This document shows positions 8,833-16,397 of a stretch of 25,266 nucleotides of DNA, in pieces (position 1 is the first letter of the stretch; each line of letters opens with the position of its first letter). The translations under genes and the position numbers were made by a program. This stretch comes from Phycisphaerae bacterium (GTDB lineage Bacteria; Planctomycetota; Phycisphaerae; UBA1845; UTPLA1), in NCBI GenBank assembly GCA_016935885.1, contig JAFGQA010000194.1, positions 1 through 25,266 on the forward strand, given 5' to 3'. The notes beneath the pieces were generated by a model. That model did no database searches. It was not told where the DNA came from and saw only the letters and a program-made list of their open reading frames with translations.

Positions 8833-10125
8833 CTATTCGTACAGTGGATTGATCACCATCCCCGTGGCCAGCTTCGGGTAGAAGTAGGTTGACTTCTGCG
8901 GCATGAGTTCGCCGGCGGTGCAGATGTCGCGGAGTTGCGCCATGGTCGTGGCGGGCATCAAGGCGGCGATGCCGTCATGCTCCTTCGCGTCGTCAATGGC
9001 CTCGTGCATGGTCTTGTGGTAGTGAATCGTCGCTGCCTGGCCGCCTGCGAACTTGGGCGAAATGACCTCGTCGACGATGTAGCGGTGCAGGATGGCGTAG
9101 GCGAGCCGGCGCCAAGCGGGCTTGCGGTCCGGCGCGCATGTGGCCAGCAGGTCTTCGTTCTTCGGGGCCAGCACCGCGCAGAGGTCGTTCTTGGCGACGT
9201 AAAGCGCCAACGCCTGGGGGCTTGCGGCGGCGAGTGCTTTGGCGAGGTCATCGGGCGTCGCGGGCAAGCCGATCGGCGCCCACGTGAACGCGTCGGTGAG
9301 CGCGCCCCGCAGATCATCGGCCGTCATGTCCGGCACGTCGACGATGCTGCGGAAGTACGGCTGGATCGTCGCGCCGGGATCCTCCATCCCGCCGAGAACG
9401 GCCAGGACGAAGTTGACGGGATCATCAGCGGCGGGCTCCCCGTTTTCCTTGACGTACTGCTTGCGATGGTTCAGGCCGGTGCCGTATCGGTGGTGGCCGT
9501 CGGCGATGAAGATGTTCTTGTCCGCCAGCAGGCCGCAGATCTTGCGGATGGTCGTCTCGTCGGTGATCGCCCACAACTTGTTCTGCACGCCGCCGAGCAC
9601 GGCCTTCTGGTCGGGTTCGCGGCCGATGGCGGCCTCGATCACGGCCGAGACCGCGTTGTTCGGATCGGGGTAAAGGCCGAAGATCGGGCTAACGTTGCAC
9701 CGCGTTGCGGTGGTCAGCTTGAGTCGATCCTCCTTGGGCCCGCCGAAGGTCTGCTCGTGTGGAAAAACGCTGCCCGAGCCGAACTCCTCCAGCCGCAGCC
9801 GCGCGAAGAACTTCCTGCGGGTCAGCGTCCTGCCGCCGAGGCCGTAGGTCTGATGATAGGCGTAGATGGCCGGTTTCTCGTCGCGGGCGAGGCAACGCGT
9901 ATCAAGCCATCTCGTCAGTTCGCCGGCTGCCCGCTCGTAAGCGCTGTCGGGGCCGGCCGTTTTGGGCGGCGTGTGGGGCAGGTCTATGGCAACGATATTA
10001 TGGCGATCCTTCTTTAGCAGGGCTTGCTTGTCCTCCTCGCTGAGGATGTCGTAGGGAGGGGCGATCACATCGCTCGTGTCGGTCCTCGTATAGCGAATCG
10101 CCCTGAAAGGCCTGATCTGTGCCAT
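8833..10125 (-). CDS. DUF1015 family protein
   Basis: This gene encodes 430 residues from ATG at 10125. The reading frame stays open further upstream, but that extension lacks family character and overlaps the divergent promoter of the sigma gene, so I start at MAQIRPFRAIRY, which matches how the family begins. Hallmarks are DVIAPPYDILSEED at residues 19-32, NIVAIDLP near 43-50, FPHEQTFGGPKEDRL near 140, and the signature IADGHHRYGTGL near 205-216. The length is usual for DUF1015 (COG4198), a widespread cytosolic family that often sits near amino-acid metabolism genes in other genomes; I do not assign a reaction. It is divergent from the sigma factor and convergent with the giant protein gene, so probably monocistronic. 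Confidence 0.9.
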   Translation of the reverse strand: MAQIRPFRAIRYTRTDTSDVIAPPYDILSEEDKQALLKKDRHNIVAIDLPHTPPKTAGPDSAYERAAGELTRWLDTRCLARDEKPAIYAYHQTYGLGGRTLTRRKFFARLRLEEFGSGSVFPHEQTFGGPKEDRLKLTTATRCNVSPIFGLYPDPNNAVSAVIEAAIGREPDQKAVLGGVQNKLWAITDETTIRKICGLLADKNIFIADGHHRYGTGLNHRKQYVKENGEPAADDPVNFVLAVLGGMEDPGATIQPYFRSIVDVPDMTADDLRGALTDAFTWAPIGLPATPDDLAKALAAASPQALALYVAKNDLCAVLAPKNEDLLATCAPDRKPAWRRLAYAILHRYIVDEVISPKFAGGQAATIHYHKTMHEAIDDAKEHDGIAALMPATTMAQLRDICTAGELMPQKSTYFYPKLATGMVINPLYE

Positions 10126-10246
10126 TTCGCACCACCCGATCTGATAACCGGAGTCTCTTATCCCTCGCTCCTGCCGAAGCGCCGTCAGACTCCTATAATC
10201 CCCCGGACCGACCGTGCTGTCCAGCGTCACCGAACCACCGACGGCA

Positions 10247-10275
10247 TTGACTTTGCGGTGCCGGCGGGCGATAAT
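10247..10275 (+). promoter_or_regulatory. Sigma-70-type promoter for the sigma factor gene
   Basis: TTGACT at 10247-10252 and GATAAT at 10270-10275 are separated by exactly 17 bp, with five of six matches to consensus in each box. Initiation would fall near 10282, giving a leader of roughly 140 nt to the chosen start at 10422. This argues against translation from the upstream GTG at 10293. An isolated TATAAT at 10194 lacks a partner box. Confidence 0.6.
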
Positions 10276-10421
10276 ATGGAGACTGTGGTTCGGTGGTCTC
10301 GGCCATCGTAGCGCAAGGAGAGTGCGCAGCCGGGGCACTCGTCAGGGATGAGAGACAGAACCGCAGGGCACTCCCGGAATGCCTTATGGCGAACGCAGCC
10401 CGCCTGTTCGTGGAGGCCAAG

Positions 10422-12125
10422 ATGAAGTCATACCGCTGTGCCGAGATCGCTCAACTCGCTCACGAGTTGACGCTTTCGCCGTTGCGGCATCGACTGCGCC
10501 AATTGGCTGGCATGAAGCGGCTGGTTGGTCTGGCGGACCCCGAGCGAGAATACCCGTACTCCTTCGTTTGCTTCCACATCACTGGTTTCCGACCACGCAA
10601 GACGCAAGACACGCTTCTGAGTGGCAAGGACCTGATCGCGGACCTCATCATGCTGATGGACTCGCTGACGGCTGCGAATCCCCTACCGGTGCGGGCCGCG
10701 CGTGGCAGGTTGTACGAGGTCGATGCCCTGGCCGGGCGGTTCCGGGTCTCGACGAAGACGATTTCTCGTTGGCGCAATCGAGGATTGGCAGGCTGTTGGT
10801 ACACCGTCGAGGGTGAGAAGCCACGTCTGGCGTTTGCCGGTCGCGACGTGGAAGTCTTCGTGTCCGGGCATTTGGACCTCGTTCGCCGTGGCTCGACCTT
10901 TCAGTTGATGGGCCGCGAGGAGAAGGAGCAGATCATCGCCCGGGCCCGTGAGCTGGTGGCGAGTGAGCGGTGCGGGCTGCACGTCACGACTGTTCGGCTT
11001 GCGGAGGAGACGGGCCGTGCCATCGAGACGATTCGCTATACGCTTCGGCGGTTCGACCGGGAGCATCCGGACGAGGCGTTGTTCGACCGGGCCGAGCAGC
11101 CGCGAGAGATCGACGAGGAGACGGTTATCTATCAGGCGTATGTCACGGGCGATTCGGTCAGGGCGTTGGCCGAGCGTTTCGGCAAGCGTGAGGCGCGGAT
11201 TCGCCGAATCCTGACCAGCGTCCGCGCGGCCGAGCTGTTGGCAACGCCCGTCAGCTATGTCTATAATGAGTCGTTCGACGCCTTGGATGCCGAACAGGAG
11301 ATCCTCGGCGTGGGCCGTGAGCCGGCGGGCGCCGAGGCCGATGACGTCCAGGACGTCACGCTGATCCGGCCGCCGGCCGAGTTGCCGGCCTACTTGCGTG
11401 ACCTGTACCGCACGCCGCTGCTGGGCACTGAGGAGGAACGCCGGCTGTTTCGGCGAATGAACTTCCTGCTGCACCAGGCAGAGATCCTGCGGCAGCAGTT
11501 GCCGAGTGATCCGGCTGCGGTCAAGGCGTCCGCCATCGGCGAGATCGACGATCTGGTCCAGCGGGCCGGCGAAATCAAGAACCGAATCATCCAGGCCAAC
11601 TTGCGGCTGGTGGTCAGCATCGCCAAGCGTCATTTGCGCGGCGCGGGATCCACGAGCCTGTTCGAGTTGATCAGCGACGGGAACGTCGCGCTGATGCGGG
11701 CGGCCGAGAAGTTTGACTACGCCAAGGGCTTCAAGTTCAGCACCTACGCCTCGTGGGCGATCAAGCGGACATTCGCCCGATCGATCCCCGATGAGCTATG
11801 TCACGCCGGCCGCTTCCAAACCGGGCACGACGAGTTGCTCTCCATCGCCCGCGATCACCGGGGAATGGAAAACGTGACCGAAGCTGACACCGAGGACACG
11901 CCCCAGATTGCCGTTGCCAGATCCTTGCGGTTGTTGGACCGGCGTGAGCGATCGATCGTCGAGCACCACTTCGGGTTGGCCGACGGCGGCACGGCGAAGA
12001 CGCTCGACGAAATCGGCCGCCACTTCGGCATCAGCAAGGAGCGCGTCCGCCAGATCGAGCAGCGCGCCCTGAAGAAACTCCGGCACACGCTCGGCGAACA
12101 AGGTGCCGAACTCCTCGCCGGGTAG
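10422..12125 (+). CDS. Sigma-70 family RNA polymerase sigma factor with N-terminal HTH extension
   Basis: This gene encodes 567 residues from ATG 10422, chosen because GGAGG at 10412-10416 is well spaced; ATG 10386 is the alternative. The C-terminal part is a primary-type sigma: region 1.2 (YLRDLYRTPLLGTEEE, about residues 322-340), region 2 (ANLRLVVSIAKRHL to FSTYASWAIKRTFARSIPDE, about 390-458) and region 4 with its HTH (LDEIGRHFGISKERVRQIEQ, about 525-545). Only some 40 residues separate regions 2 and 4, so region 3 is largely missing. The first 300 residues are unlike RpoD and contain three HTH-like segments: FRVSTKTISRWRNRG (about 107-121, MerR/excisionase-like), VRLAEETGRAIETIRYTLRR (about 191-210) and ALAERFGKREARIRRIL (about 249-265). 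A specialised sigma with its own DNA-binding module is inferred; its regulon is unknown. Confidence 0.88.
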   Translation: MKSYRCAEIAQLAHELTLSPLRHRLRQLAGMKRLVGLADPEREYPYSFVCFHITGFRPRKTQDTLLSGKDLIADLIMLMDSLTAANPLPVRAARGRLYEVDALAGRFRVSTKTISRWRNRGLAGCWYTVEGEKPRLAFAGRDVEVFVSGHLDLVRRGSTFQLMGREEKEQIIARARELVASERCGLHVTTVRLAEETGRAIETIRYTLRRFDREHPDEALFDRAEQPREIDEETVIYQAYVTGDSVRALAERFGKREARIRRILTSVRAAELLATPVSYVYNESFDALDAEQEILGVGREPAGAEADDVQDVTLIRPPAELPAYLRDLYRTPLLGTEEERRLFRRMNFLLHQAEILRQQLPSDPAAVKASAIGEIDDLVQRAGEIKNRIIQANLRLVVSIAKRHLRGAGSTSLFELISDGNVALMRAAEKFDYAKGFKFSTYASWAIKRTFARSIPDELCHAGRFQTGHDELLSIARDHRGMENVTEADTEDTPQIAVARSLRLLDRRERSIVEHHFGLADGGTAKTLDEIGRHFGISKERVRQIEQRALKKLRHTLGEQGAELLAG

Positions 12126-12146
12126 CCCATTCTTTCCACACCGCGA

Positions 12147-12174
12147 CCTTCAGCCTTCAGCCTTCAGCCTTCAG
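12147..12174. repeat. Heptamer array CCTTCAG x4
   Basis: Four perfect CCTTCAG units plus a partial fifth lie between the convergent sigma factor and phosphatase genes. The array runs into the phosphatase gene, supplying its last codons (K-A-E-G) and its TGA stop (complement of 12164-12166). Confidence 0.9.
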
Positions 12175-13876
12175 CCTTCCGGAGTGGAACCTCGACGAGG
12201 GGCTTCCCGTCCAAGTCCGGCGGGATCGGCCGATTGAGAAGTTGCAGAAGCGTTGGGACAAGATCAACCGTCTGGGCGGCGCGAATCCGCGTGTGCGGCA
12301 CACCGGGACCGGCGAGCAGCATCGGCACGCACATGTCCTCCGGCCGAAGCCCACCATGGCCTGCGCGGTTGCGGACATAGAAATCCCAACCGGGCGCCGC
12401 GAATACGGCCAGATCGCCGGCCCGGCGGGCGCGGAAGTAGGCCACGATCTGGGCGGGCAGACCCGGGAAGTCCGTGTCGATCGTTGCATCGAGCCAGGCT
12501 CGGACCGGATGCGGGCTGCCGTCCAGCATGTTCGGGGGCACCTTGCTGGTCCATCCGAGCGGGTCAGTGCCGGAGACGACCTCGTAGCGGACAGGGCCGC
12601 CTTGCCCGGAATCCTGGCGGAACTCGACCTGGCCGGTCTTGCGGGCAACCCTAACGGCATTGGGCCCGACGGAATACGCCACGGCATCCACCGCCTCCTG
12701 CGCAGCCAGACGGGATGGGAGATCGACCGTGCCTGTCCCGCTTGGGTAGTCGCCGAGGTCCGCGGCGTCAGGTCGGATCGGCCAGGGCTCAAAGCCGGTG
12801 ATCCGGTCCGCCTCGCGTATCGGCCGCCGCAGGTAGACGGCCCAGTACCGGTCGCCGCTGCCGCACAAGACCGCCGCGTATCTTTGGTACACGTTCAGCC
12901 GCGTCCTGAACGACGCATTTTCCCACAATCGCTCCGATGCCACATTCAATCCAACATCCCTGCGAAGGAACTCCGCCAGATGGAAGTGGCGCGTCACTTC
13001 GGTCAGGCTGTGGTCGGAGACGAACGCGATGTGGAGTTTGTCGAGAAGGCCCGCATTCTTCAAGTCCTCGAGCACCCGACCGATCTGCAAGTCGGTATGC
13101 CGCAGCGCCTCGCGGTACTGTCGAGACTCGACGCCAGAATCGTAGGCGCGGAAATCCGGCGCGAGGAGGTATGCCACGGTGATCGCCGGGAACTCGCGCC
13201 GTTTCTCGGCCACGTCTATCAGGATGTCGAACCGGCTGAGCGTCAGCCGATCCACGAACTCGTACCAGCCGAAGAAGAAGGGCGGCCCGGCGGAGGTCCA
13301 GTTTTCTATGAACTTCGTCACGCCGCGATGCGCCTGGAAGAACATGGAGAAGGTCGTTCGATCCGGAAACCGTTCGTAAACGGTCGGGGCGGCATAGTCG
13401 CCGTCCAAGGTGTTCTTCTGAGCGATGGTCTCGTAGTCTCGCCAGATCAACTGGTTGCGGTCGAACCAGTTGATGCCCGTGATTCCGTGGTGTCCGGGGT
13501 GCAGGCCCGTGACCAGGCTGGTTTCATTGGCCAGCGTGACCGAGGGGATATTGCAGACGGCGCGCGGGACGAACAACCCGCGATCCACGAAGAACGTCTG
13601 AATGGCCGGAAGCTCGCCGGCCTGTAGCATCTCCTCGAATATGAACGGGTTGACGCCGTCCACAAAGAAGACAACCGCCCCGTTGGCCTCCTTCGCGTCT
13701 ATCCTGGAGAAATCGAGGTTGAACGTGCCGTCGGGCTTCCTTGGACCGGGCACACCACAGCCGGGCAGCAGAATCCCAATGGCCGTGTAAAGAAGGAGGC
13801 GATAAACAAACCTCGAAGAAGGCCGGCGCGATAAGCACTTTTCCACGTTGTTGCCTTTTGAAGCTAGGTTTCCCAT
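12164..13876 (-). CDS. Alkaline-phosphatase-superfamily lipoprotein (nucleotide pyrophosphatase/phosphodiesterase type)
   Basis: This gene encodes 570 residues from ATG at 13876, four bases after the stop of the DUF72 gene, so probably the second gene of an operon. An N-terminal hydrophobic segment ends in LLPGC, a lipobox-like site with Cys40, suggesting a lipid-anchored exported enzyme. Superfamily motifs are VVFFVDGVNP (metal Asp73), PSVTLANETSLVTGLHPGHHGI (nucleophile Thr114, then Asn117), AFVSDHSLTE (metal Asp and His) and a late GHGG. The usual DxxGHxxGP metal motif appears as DFRAYDSGV, with Tyr in place of His, so activity or metal binding may be altered. The family hydrolyses phosphate mono- or diesters; the substrate cannot be told. 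A GTG at the internal NVEK is another possible start. The C-terminus is formed by a heptamer array. Confidence 0.85.
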   Translation of the reverse strand: MGNLASKGNNVEKCLSRRPSSRFVYRLLLYTAIGILLPGCGVPGPRKPDGTFNLDFSRIDAKEANGAVVFFVDGVNPFIFEEMLQAGELPAIQTFFVDRGLFVPRAVCNIPSVTLANETSLVTGLHPGHHGITGINWFDRNQLIWRDYETIAQKNTLDGDYAAPTVYERFPDRTTFSMFFQAHRGVTKFIENWTSAGPPFFFGWYEFVDRLTLSRFDILIDVAEKRREFPAITVAYLLAPDFRAYDSGVESRQYREALRHTDLQIGRVLEDLKNAGLLDKLHIAFVSDHSLTEVTRHFHLAEFLRRDVGLNVASERLWENASFRTRLNVYQRYAAVLCGSGDRYWAVYLRRPIREADRITGFEPWPIRPDAADLGDYPSGTGTVDLPSRLAAQEAVDAVAYSVGPNAVRVARKTGQVEFRQDSGQGGPVRYEVVSGTDPLGWTSKVPPNMLDGSPHPVRAWLDATIDTDFPGLPAQIVAYFRARRAGDLAVFAAPGWDFYVRNRAGHGGLRPEDMCVPMLLAGPGVPHTRIRAAQTVDLVPTLLQLLNRPIPPDLDGKPLVEVPLRKAEG

Positions 13877-13880
13877 GTAG

Positions 13881-14933
13881 TCAATCGAGATCACGGGTCG
13901 CGGCGTCGATGGTTTCCGGGGCGTTGCCCTCGAAGCGGTTGTTGACAAAGGCGAATAAGGTCCGCTGATTGGCCAGGCAGCGTTCGATCAATTCGCGCAG
14001 GGCGGATCGGCCATCGGGATAGGGCTCCTGGACGCGCTCGTAAGGAGAGAACATATCGACGGCCTGTTGGTAGGCGCGGCCCGGCCTGAGCAGGAGCCGG
14101 GCAGCGACGTGACCCGCGGTGAAAATGCCGGGGATGCGTAGTTGCTCGGCGAGCGAGGGCATGCGGGTCCAACTGTTCAGGCAGTGGGCAACGCCGTGCG
14201 ATTTTAGACAGGCGAGATAATCGCTTCCTTCGCAGAGAAACTCCCGATTGCGGACCTCGACGGCGAACTTGAACCGGTCCAGCGGCAGGCGCGACAGGAG
14301 GCGATCCAGGGCGGCGGCAAACCACGAGGCTTGATTCAAGGGTTGGTCGGCGGGTTGGTCGGCGGGTCGGTTGCGCGCGGGGCTGGTGGGCCGGTCGTGG
14401 AGCGTGCCGAACTCGAACATGATCACGCCGAGTTTGTCGCGGTACGACTCCAGTGGGCCGAGAAGCTGGTCGTGTAGCAGGGCGGCGTCCATGAAGTGGG
14501 GATTGTCGGTGCCGGCACGTTGGCCGTAGCGGGGCAGGTTGGGCCAGTGCCGGGCGGTGATGTCCTCGGGGACCTTGAGGCTGAAGCGGAAGCCGACCGG
14601 GAGTTGATCGAAGACCTGTCGCCAGGTGGCTGGTGAGGGGAACTGGTAAAACGAGAAGTCGCCGCCGACGGTGGGGAATACCGTGGCGTACTCGGCGAGG
14701 CATTCGCGCTCGAATTGCCTTGGGGCGAGCTTGCCACGGTGCTGGTAGCGAACCGGATCATAGACCTGGCCGATCCAGCCGGGGTACTTCCAGCTCGATG
14801 TGCCGAGGTAGACGCCGCGTTCGGCGAGGTTCTTGAGGCGATTGGCAAGGGGGGCGATCCGCGGCAAGGGGGCAAGCTGGGGGGGCGTGGGGGCATCTTC
14901 GGCCCAGTTGAAGGCGAGCTGATCATCAGGCAT
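13881..14933 (-). CDS. DUF72 (YecE-like) family protein
   Basis: This gene encodes 350 residues from ATG 14933, preceded by AGGAG about ten bases upstream. DUF72 hallmarks are LGTSSWKYPGW near residues 43-53, the FPTVGGDFSFYQFPSPATW segment near 84-102, GFRFSLKVPEDITARHW near 112-128, LGVIMFEFG near 168-176, AVEVRNREFL near 227-236 and the C-terminal FAFVNNRFEGNAP near 330-342. The fold is a TIM-barrel-like domain of unknown biochemical role. It is the upstream partner of the phosphatase-like lipoprotein, with a 4-bp gap between the genes. The N-terminal 35 residues are proline-rich and not part of the conserved domain. Confidence 0.9.
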   Translation of the reverse strand: MPDDQLAFNWAEDAPTPPQLAPLPRIAPLANRLKNLAERGVYLGTSSWKYPGWIGQVYDPVRYQHRGKLAPRQFERECLAEYATVFPTVGGDFSFYQFPSPATWRQVFDQLPVGFRFSLKVPEDITARHWPNLPRYGQRAGTDNPHFMDAALLHDQLLGPLESYRDKLGVIMFEFGTLHDRPTSPARNRPADQPADQPLNQASWFAAALDRLLSRLPLDRFKFAVEVRNREFLCEGSDYLACLKSHGVAHCLNSWTRMPSLAEQLRIPGIFTAGHVAARLLLRPGRAYQQAVDMFSPYERVQEPYPDGRSALRELIERCLANQRTLFAFVNNRFEGNAPETIDAATRDLD

Positions 14934-14976
14934 GGCCGGCGGCTCCTAGCGGCATTCTACGCGTCTGCTTTTCCGC

Positions 14977-15005
14977 TTGAAATTTGGTATTTGTTAGGGT
15001 ATATT
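14977..15005 (+). promoter_or_regulatory. Sigma-70-type promoter upstream of the RAYT gene
   Basis: TTGAAA at 14977-14982 and TATATT at 15000-15005 are 17 bp apart, five of six consensus matches each, in a locally AT-rich stretch. Transcription would start near 15012 and yield a leader of about 140 nt that contains the folded palindrome at 15083-15138 just before the transposase ribosome site. Confidence 0.6.
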
Positions 15006-15082
15006 GTAGACGTCCCTGTGCGACTTGTCGATGGAGAATTCTGGATGGCACCGTGGCGGTTTGGGGGCGTCGTGGAAATCCC

Positions 15083-15138
15083 GTTTAGCGGTGTCGCGTG
15101 CGACACCGGCACCCCCGTCGCACGCGACGGGGCTAAAC
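15083..15138 (+). repeat. REP-like palindromic element, copy 1 (upstream of RAYT)
   Basis: The outer arms GTTTAGC (15083-15089) and GCTAAAC (15132-15138) are complementary. Inside are two hairpins: GGTGTCGC-GT-GCGACACC (15090-15107, 8-bp stem) and CCCCGTCGC-AC-GCGACGGGG (15113-15132, 9-bp stem). The whole can fold as a three-way junction. It ends five bases before the AAGGA ribosome site of the transposase, so it could influence its translation. Confidence 0.9.
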
Positions 15139-15154
15139 CCGGAAGGAATCGACC

Positions 15155-15745
15155 ATGATCCTCGGATTTCACTTGACATGGACCACATACGGGCATTGGT
15201 TCCCGAACGATCCACGTGGGTCGTGGTCTAACGAAGTGTGGAAGCCACAATTGGCCAAGATCCGGGCGCTCGATGATTCACGAAAAGTCTTTCGGCCCAG
15301 ACCGGTATCCCAAGCCAGGTTGCAAGGCTTCCTTCAGCAGGCACGGTCGCGACTCAAATGGGACACGGTTCAATTGACAAAATCGGAAATCCTTGTTGTC
15401 GCTGAAGCCTTCGCAGAAGCAGAAGCTTCAACCAAGTTGGAGATTCGTGCGTGCGCTATTCTCCCGAATCATGTCCACGTGGTTGTGGGGCGGGGTGCCG
15501 ATACCTACGAACGCACCGTCAATCGGCTCAAGGGCCGATCTGCGCAGAGGATTCGTGAAGCCCGACATTATCCAGCGCCAACGAATCGCCGCCAGCGCGT
15601 TCCCATTTGGACGGAAGGATATTGGGTACGGTACATCGATCATCTCGAACAGATGGAGTGTGCAGTGAATTACGTAAGGAATAACCCGATACGCGAGGGT
15701 TTGCTGCCGCAGCATTGGGGTTTTGTGCGTGGCGATGATGAGTGA
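15155..15745 (+). CDS. REP-associated tyrosine transposase (RAYT, Y1/IS200-like HUH family)
   Basis: This gene encodes 196 residues from ATG 15155, with AAGGA at 15143-15147 as ribosome site. Features of the Y1 transposase superfamily are the N-terminal LTWTTYGHWFPNDPRGSW, the HUH metal motif NHVHVVV (His106, His108) and the candidate nucleophile Tyr173 in NYVRNNPIREGL. The length fits the RAYT group rather than IS200/IS605, and no accessory TnpB is present. RAYTs are single-strand endonucleases or transposases that recognise hairpin REP sequences; the two flanking palindromes here are its likely substrates. The gene carries its own promoter at 14977-15005. The frame is intact and both catalytic motifs are complete, so it may be active. 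It sits immediately upstream of an SOS-type polymerase cassette. Confidence 0.9.
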   Translation: MILGFHLTWTTYGHWFPNDPRGSWSNEVWKPQLAKIRALDDSRKVFRPRPVSQARLQGFLQQARSRLKWDTVQLTKSEILVVAEAFAEAEASTKLEIRACAILPNHVHVVVGRGADTYERTVNRLKGRSAQRIREARHYPAPTNRRQRVPIWTEGYWVRYIDHLEQMECAVNYVRNNPIREGLLPQHWGFVRGDDE

Positions 15746-15841
15746 GGTTGCTGTCCATTTGCCTGGCGTTCTATCGTTGTCTGGAGGTCTCGCATTGTCG
15801 CGACGTATCGCGTTTTCTTGTGGCATCGCGTGCGATTTCTC

Positions 15842-15903
15842 CTCGTTTAGCGGTGTCGCGTGCGACACCGATGCCACCGTCGCACGCGACGGGGCTAAAC
15901 GAG
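15842..15903 (+). repeat. REP-like palindromic element, copy 2 (downstream of RAYT)
   Basis: Perfect 10-bp outer arms CTCGTTTAGC (15842-15851) and GCTAAACGAG (15894-15903) enclose the hairpins GGTGTCGC-GT-GCGACACC (15852-15869) and CCGTCGC-AC-GCGACGG (15877-15892). The 25-nt left half is identical to copy 1 and to the copy at 18187-18211. Orientation is the same as copy 1. Confidence 0.92.
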
Positions 15904-15943
15904 CAGACGGGGCTAAACGAGCAAGCTGTGACGGGGTTAAACA
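15904..15943 (+). repeat. Tandem right-arm remnants of the palindromic element
   Basis: After copy 2 the sequence GACGGGGCTAAACGAGCA recurs at about 15906-15923, and a shorter GACGGGGTTAAACA follows near 15930-15943. These look like stuttered duplications of the element's right end, directly before the S24 protease gene. Confidence 0.75.
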
Positions 15944-15950
15944 TGACTAC

Positions 15951-16325
15951 GTGACATGGGTGAATGCCCCGCCGAGCATAGCCGCCGGGTGGCCGCAGGA
16001 GGCTGGCGAGGGGTGTGTGAAACTCGATCCTGCCGCCGTGCTTCGGGCCACGCCGCGCAGCTTCGCCCTGCGGGTTCGCGGTTGCTCGATGATTGGGGCG
16101 GGCATCTATGACGGCGACATCGTCGTCGGCGAATTCACGCCGGAGGCCCGAGGAGGGGCGATCGTGGTGGCCCTGATCGACGGGGAGTCCGCGCTCAAGC
16201 GGCTGGTCGTGCACCAGGGTCGGCCGCACCTGGTTTCCGAGAATCCGAACTGCCCTGATTTTGTACCACTGTCAGAATTGGTCATTCAAGGAGTGGTGCA
16301 CACGGTGGTGCATCGGGCGGAATAG
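15951..16325 (+). CDS. S24 family autoprotease, UmuD-like
   Basis: This gene encodes 124 residues from GTG 15951. The frame is open back to ATG 15735, but that extension would be translated palindrome and overlaps the transposase end, so I place the start after the repeats; the true start is unresolved. The protein shows the LexA/UmuD peptidase core: an Ala-Gly cleavage site (A12-G13 in SIAAGWPQEA), catalytic Ser46 in VRGCSMIGAGIYDGDIVV, catalytic Lys83 in ALKRLVV, then SENPNCPDFVPL and IQGVVHTVV. No DNA-binding HTH is present, so it resembles UmuD rather than LexA. UmuD is cut under RecA stimulation and modulates translesion polymerases. Position directly ahead of dinB and dnaE2 supports a damage-tolerance role. 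No clear ribosome site was found. Confidence 0.75.
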   Translation: MTWVNAPPSIAAGWPQEAGEGCVKLDPAAVLRATPRSFALRVRGCSMIGAGIYDGDIVVGEFTPEARGGAIVVALIDGESALKRLVVHQGRPHLVSENPNCPDFVPLSELVIQGVVHTVVHRAE

Positions 16326-16389
16326 TGAATAGCGAATAGCGAATAGCGAATAGCGAATGGCGAATGGCGAATGGCGAGTAGCTAACAGC
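16320..16389. repeat. Heptamer array GAATAGC/GAATGGC, ten units
   Basis: Units are GAATAGT, GAATAGC x4, GAATGGC x3, GAGTAGC and TAACAGC. The first unit contains the TAG stop of the S24 gene (16323-16325), and the array fills nearly all of the spacer to dinB, leaving no obvious ribosome site for the latter. Confidence 0.92.
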
Positions 16390-16397
16390 TTTTTACA

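Larger units (their letters stand above)
15083..15903 (+). mobile_element. RAYT unit: palindrome - transposase - palindrome
   Basis: The tyrosine transposase gene is bracketed by two directly oriented copies of one palindromic element (15083-15138 and 15842-15903). This is the arrangement typical of REP-associated tyrosine transposases, which act on REP/BIME sequences flanking their own gene. The outer boundaries of the unit are inferred from the palindrome edges; no target-site duplication was identified. Confidence 0.6.

Noticed and set aside
8642..8881. Small plus-strand open frames after the giant gene
   Set aside because: They overlap the end of the DUF1015 gene, lack ribosome sites and do not look protein-like.
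8935..10017. 360-codon plus-strand open frame
   Set aside because: Shadow of the DUF1015 gene, whose signatures are on the minus strand.
10194..10199. TATAAT as a promoter -10 box
   Set aside because: No acceptable -35 box at 16-18 bp on the plus strand; the promoter at 10247-10275 is much better.
12242..13627. 461-codon open frame on the plus strand
   Set aside because: Shadow of the phosphatase-family gene, which shows clear superfamily motifs on the minus strand.
15083..15943. CRISPR array
   Set aside because: Repeats are palindromic elements with internal variation and no regular unique spacers; no cas genes nearby.
16320..16389. Regularly spaced operator sites before dinB
   Set aside because: The period-7 pattern is continuous with no spacer, and similar arrays of different sequence occur at other gene ends, so a simple tandem repeat explains it better.
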